Shown piece after piece: positions 40,327 through 42,081 of a stretch of DNA of 42,081 nucleotides (position 1 is its first letter; each line of letters opens with the position of its first letter). Source of the DNA: Halorubrum vacuolatum (GTDB lineage: Archaea > Halobacteriota > Halobacteria > Halobacteriales > Haloferacaceae); assembly GCF_900188065.1 (NCBI RefSeq), contig NZ_FZNQ01000019.1, forward strand, positions 1 through 42,081, read 5' to 3'. The position numbers and the translations under genes were made by a program. The notes below the pieces were generated by a model. The model ran no database searches. It saw only the letters and a list, made by a program, of their open reading frames with translations, and was not told where the DNA came from.

Positions 40327-40336
40327 TTTAAAAATC
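40327..40336 (+). promoter_or_regulatory. TATA box of the RNase Z gene
   Basis: TTTAAAAATC is centred about 25 bases before the ATG at 40356. It sits within CCGGTTTAAAAATCCCGG, whose CCGG ends are symmetric. It predicts a leaderless transcript. Confidence 0.55.
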
Positions 40337-40355
40337 CCGGACGGAAGATGGGAGT

Positions 40356-41285
40356 ATGTCCCTTCGCGTCACCTTCCTCGGGACGGGCGGTGCCGTCCCC
40401 ACGACCGAGCGCGCGCCGAGCGCCATCCTCATCAACCGCGAGGGTGACCGGCTGCTTTTCGACTGCGGGGAGGGCACCCAGCGGCAGATGATGCGGTTCG
40501 GCACGGGCTTCGGGATCGACCACATCTTCGTCTCACATCTCCACGGCGACCACGTCCTCGGGATCCCGGGGCTGATCCAGACGCTCGATTTCAACGGCCG
40601 CGACGAGCCCCTCACGATCCACTGCCCGCCGAACACCCATGGTGACCTCCACGACCTCGTCCACGCCGTCGGCCACGACCCGGGCTTCCGGGTCGCCATC
40701 GAGCCCGTAAAGCCCGGCGAGGTCGCCCTCTACGCCGACGGCTACCGCGTGGAGGCCTTCGAGACGGTCCACCGCACGCGTTCACAGGGGTACGTCCTCA
40801 CGGAGGCGGATCGACCGGGCCGGTTCGACCGCCCGAAAGCCGAAGCGCTGGGCGTCCCCGTCGGCCCGAAGTTCGGGCGGTTACACGCGGGCGAGGCGGT
40901 CGAAGCCGAGGACGGGACGGTCGTGGAGCCCGAACAGGTCGTCGGACCGCCGCGTCCGGGACGGACGGTGGTCTACACGGCCGACACCCGCCCACACGAT
41001 CGAACCGTCGCGGTCGCCCGCGGCGCGGACCTCCTCATCCACGACGCGACCTTCGCCGACGGCCTGGCCGATCGGGCCCGCGAGACCGCCCACTCGACCG
41101 GACGGGAGGCCGGCGAGATCGCCGCGCGGGCCGACGTGACGCGGCTGGCGCTCGTACACATCTCCTCGCGGTATGCCGGCGATCCATCGTCGATACGGGA
41201 CGACGCCCGGGCGGCCTTCGACGGCGACTGTTTCATTCCCGAGGACGGGCACCGGATCGAGGTGCCGTTTCCCGATGCCGAGTGA
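40356..41285 (+). CDS. rnz: Ribonuclease Z (tRNA 3' processing endonuclease)
   Basis: RNase Z cuts the 3' trailer from pre-tRNA before CCA addition. The metallo-beta-lactamase motif is SHLHGDHVLG with His61, His63, Asp65 and His66. Other ligands are His in TVHRTRSQGYVL (~139), Asp in YTADTRPHDR (~213) and His in LVHISSRY (~270). An exosite-like stretch, TEADRPGRFDRPKAEALGVP, is typical of the long-loop form. Length 309 aa is normal. Both tRNAs in the window lack encoded CCA, so this enzyme and the CCA enzyme act in sequence on them. Confidence 0.96.
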   Translation: MSLRVTFLGTGGAVPTTERAPSAILINREGDRLLFDCGEGTQRQMMRFGTGFGIDHIFVSHLHGDHVLGIPGLIQTLDFNGRDEPLTIHCPPNTHGDLHDLVHAVGHDPGFRVAIEPVKPGEVALYADGYRVEAFETVHRTRSQGYVLTEADRPGRFDRPKAEALGVPVGPKFGRLHAGEAVEAEDGTVVEPEQVVGPPRPGRTVVYTADTRPHDRTVAVARGADLLIHDATFADGLADRARETAHSTGREAGEIAARADVTRLALVHISSRYAGDPSSIRDDARAAFDGDCFIPEDGHRIEVPFPDAE

Positions 41286-41354
41286 TCGGCGGACGCGCCG
41301 GGAGACTGCGACCCGTGGCGACAGATTTGGGTGCATGTGGCGCCTCGATCGGTC

Positions 41355-41999
41355 ATGAGCGAGTGGACCGACGCGGACGTACCCTCGATGGCGGGCCGAA
41401 CCGTCGTCATCACCGGCGCGAACGGCGGACTCGGCTACGAGGCGACCCGCGTGTTCGCACGGAAGGGCGCGACCGTGATCATGGCCTGTCGAAGCGTCGA
41501 ACGGGGAGCGCGTGCCAAATCGGCGATCCGACGCGAGGAGGGCCGTAGTCGGGTTCCCGAGGAGGCGCTCGTCGTCCGCGAGTGTGACCTCGCCTCGCTC
41601 GCGTCGATCCGATCGTTCGCGGAGGGGATCACCGCCGACTTCGACGCCATCGACGTGCTCTGTAACAACGCGGGCGTGATGGCGATCCCGCGATCCGAGA
41701 CCGAGGACGGCTTCGAGACGCAGTTTGGCGTCAACCACCTCGGCCACTTCGCGCTCACGGGTCGACTGTTTCCGCTGCTTCGCGCCGCCGAGGCGGCCCG
41801 CGTGATCACCCACTCCTCGGCGGCCCACGAGCAGGGCGAGATGGACTTCACCGACCTCAACTGGGAGCGATCCTACGGGAAGTGGCGCGCGTATGGTCGG
41901 AGCAAGCTCGCGAACCTGCTTTTCGCCTACGAGTTGCAGCGGCGGTTGGAGAAACACGACATGGAGACGATCAAAAGCGTCGCCTGCATCCGTCTTTAG
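41355..41999 (+). pseudogene. Truncated short-chain dehydrogenase (retinol dehydrogenase-like)
   Basis: The first ~210 residues are a good SDR: TVVITGANGGLGYEATRVFA (nucleotide-binding), DVLCNNAGVMA, RVITHSSAAHEQG (catalytic Ser) and YGRSKLANLLFAYELQRRLE (Tyr-Lys pair). Relatives run to about 300-320 aa and continue after SVAC with a His-Pro-Gly segment. Here the frame changes to CIRL and stops. The break is at about 41988, where lower-GC sequence begins. The substrate-binding lid and last helices are missing, so the product is probably inactive. Confidence 0.8.
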
Positions 42000-42081
42000 T
42001 TAAGCGAGAAACCGCGTGATAGCGGCGGCTTATCGAGGCATCTTTCGGAAGGAATGAGGAAGTCCTGTCTGTGTACAACAA
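41988..42081. other. Foreign DNA joined inside the SDR gene
   Basis: After the break in the SDR gene the GC content falls to roughly half. A minus-strand frame is open from the window end into this segment (TDRTSSFLPKDASISRRYHA), but it is too short to name. The most likely cause is insertion of a mobile element or a chromosomal rearrangement whose remainder lies beyond the window. Confidence 0.5.

Noticed and set aside
41988-42081. Naming the insertion at the right edge as a specific IS family
   Set aside because: Fewer than 100 bases are visible and no transposase motif can be read.

Overview
This window is a piece of a haloarchaeal chromosome. The core genes are GC-rich and acidic (many Asp and Glu, few Lys). 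Many genes have a TATA-like box about 25-30 bp before the start codon, as in leaderless haloarchaeal transcripts. The gene content is archaeal and halophile-specific: two TFB transcription factors, a doublet histone, an Rpa2-like ssDNA-binding protein, archaeal CCA-adding enzyme, RIO1 kinase, RNase Z, a FAU-1-type ribonuclease, an F420-linked reductase and several small CPxCG zinc-ribbon proteins. The order CCA enzyme / histone deacetylase-like / histone / Rpa2 matches what I recall from Haloferax volcanii and relatives, so a member of the Haloferacales is plausible. I cannot name a genus.

Positions 1-3397 look like the end of an integrated element. The first ~900 bases are much poorer in GC than the rest and hold the tail of one gene, a tiny membrane-protein gene coupled to it, and little else. 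A four-gene minus-strand operon follows (3223 down to 1133): zinc-ribbon protein, 38-aa peptide, 39-aa zinc-ribbon protein and a 539-aa winged-helix protein of a family I associate with haloarchaeal proviruses. Each junction is a 4-base ATGA overlap. The element abuts the 3' end of a tRNA gene with a CAT anticodon, a classic attachment position. No integrase lies inside the window.

From 3398 onward the content is mostly core. 3.4-8.5 kb holds two tRNAs, CCA enzyme, HDAC-like hydrolase, histone and Rpa2. 8.6-15.3 kb holds a small unknown protein, riboflavin synthase, an SDR enzyme, TFB, an unknown zinc-ribbon protein, a FilR1-type regulator, pyrophosphatase and a PadR-type regulator. 15.4-18.4 kb is a RIO1 / RNase HI / rnhA-operon-protein cluster plus a small acidic protein. 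18.5-23.8 kb holds a ROK kinase, two universal stress proteins, a second TFB, a repeat-tailed unknown protein, a MinD-like protein lacking the P-loop lysine, and a HIT protein.

24.0-41.3 kb holds an NCS2 permease, a PH-like membrane protein, an M24 peptidase coupled to a UvrD-type helicase, zinc-ribbon microproteins, MazG, F420:NADPH reductase, a prenyl synthase, NifU-type scaffold, FAU-1, PrsW, creatininase-fold enzyme, ABC exporter, class II aldolase and RNase Z. The right edge shows an SDR gene broken at about 41988 by lower-GC DNA. Both ends of the window therefore touch mobile or rearranged DNA while the middle is conserved chromosome.
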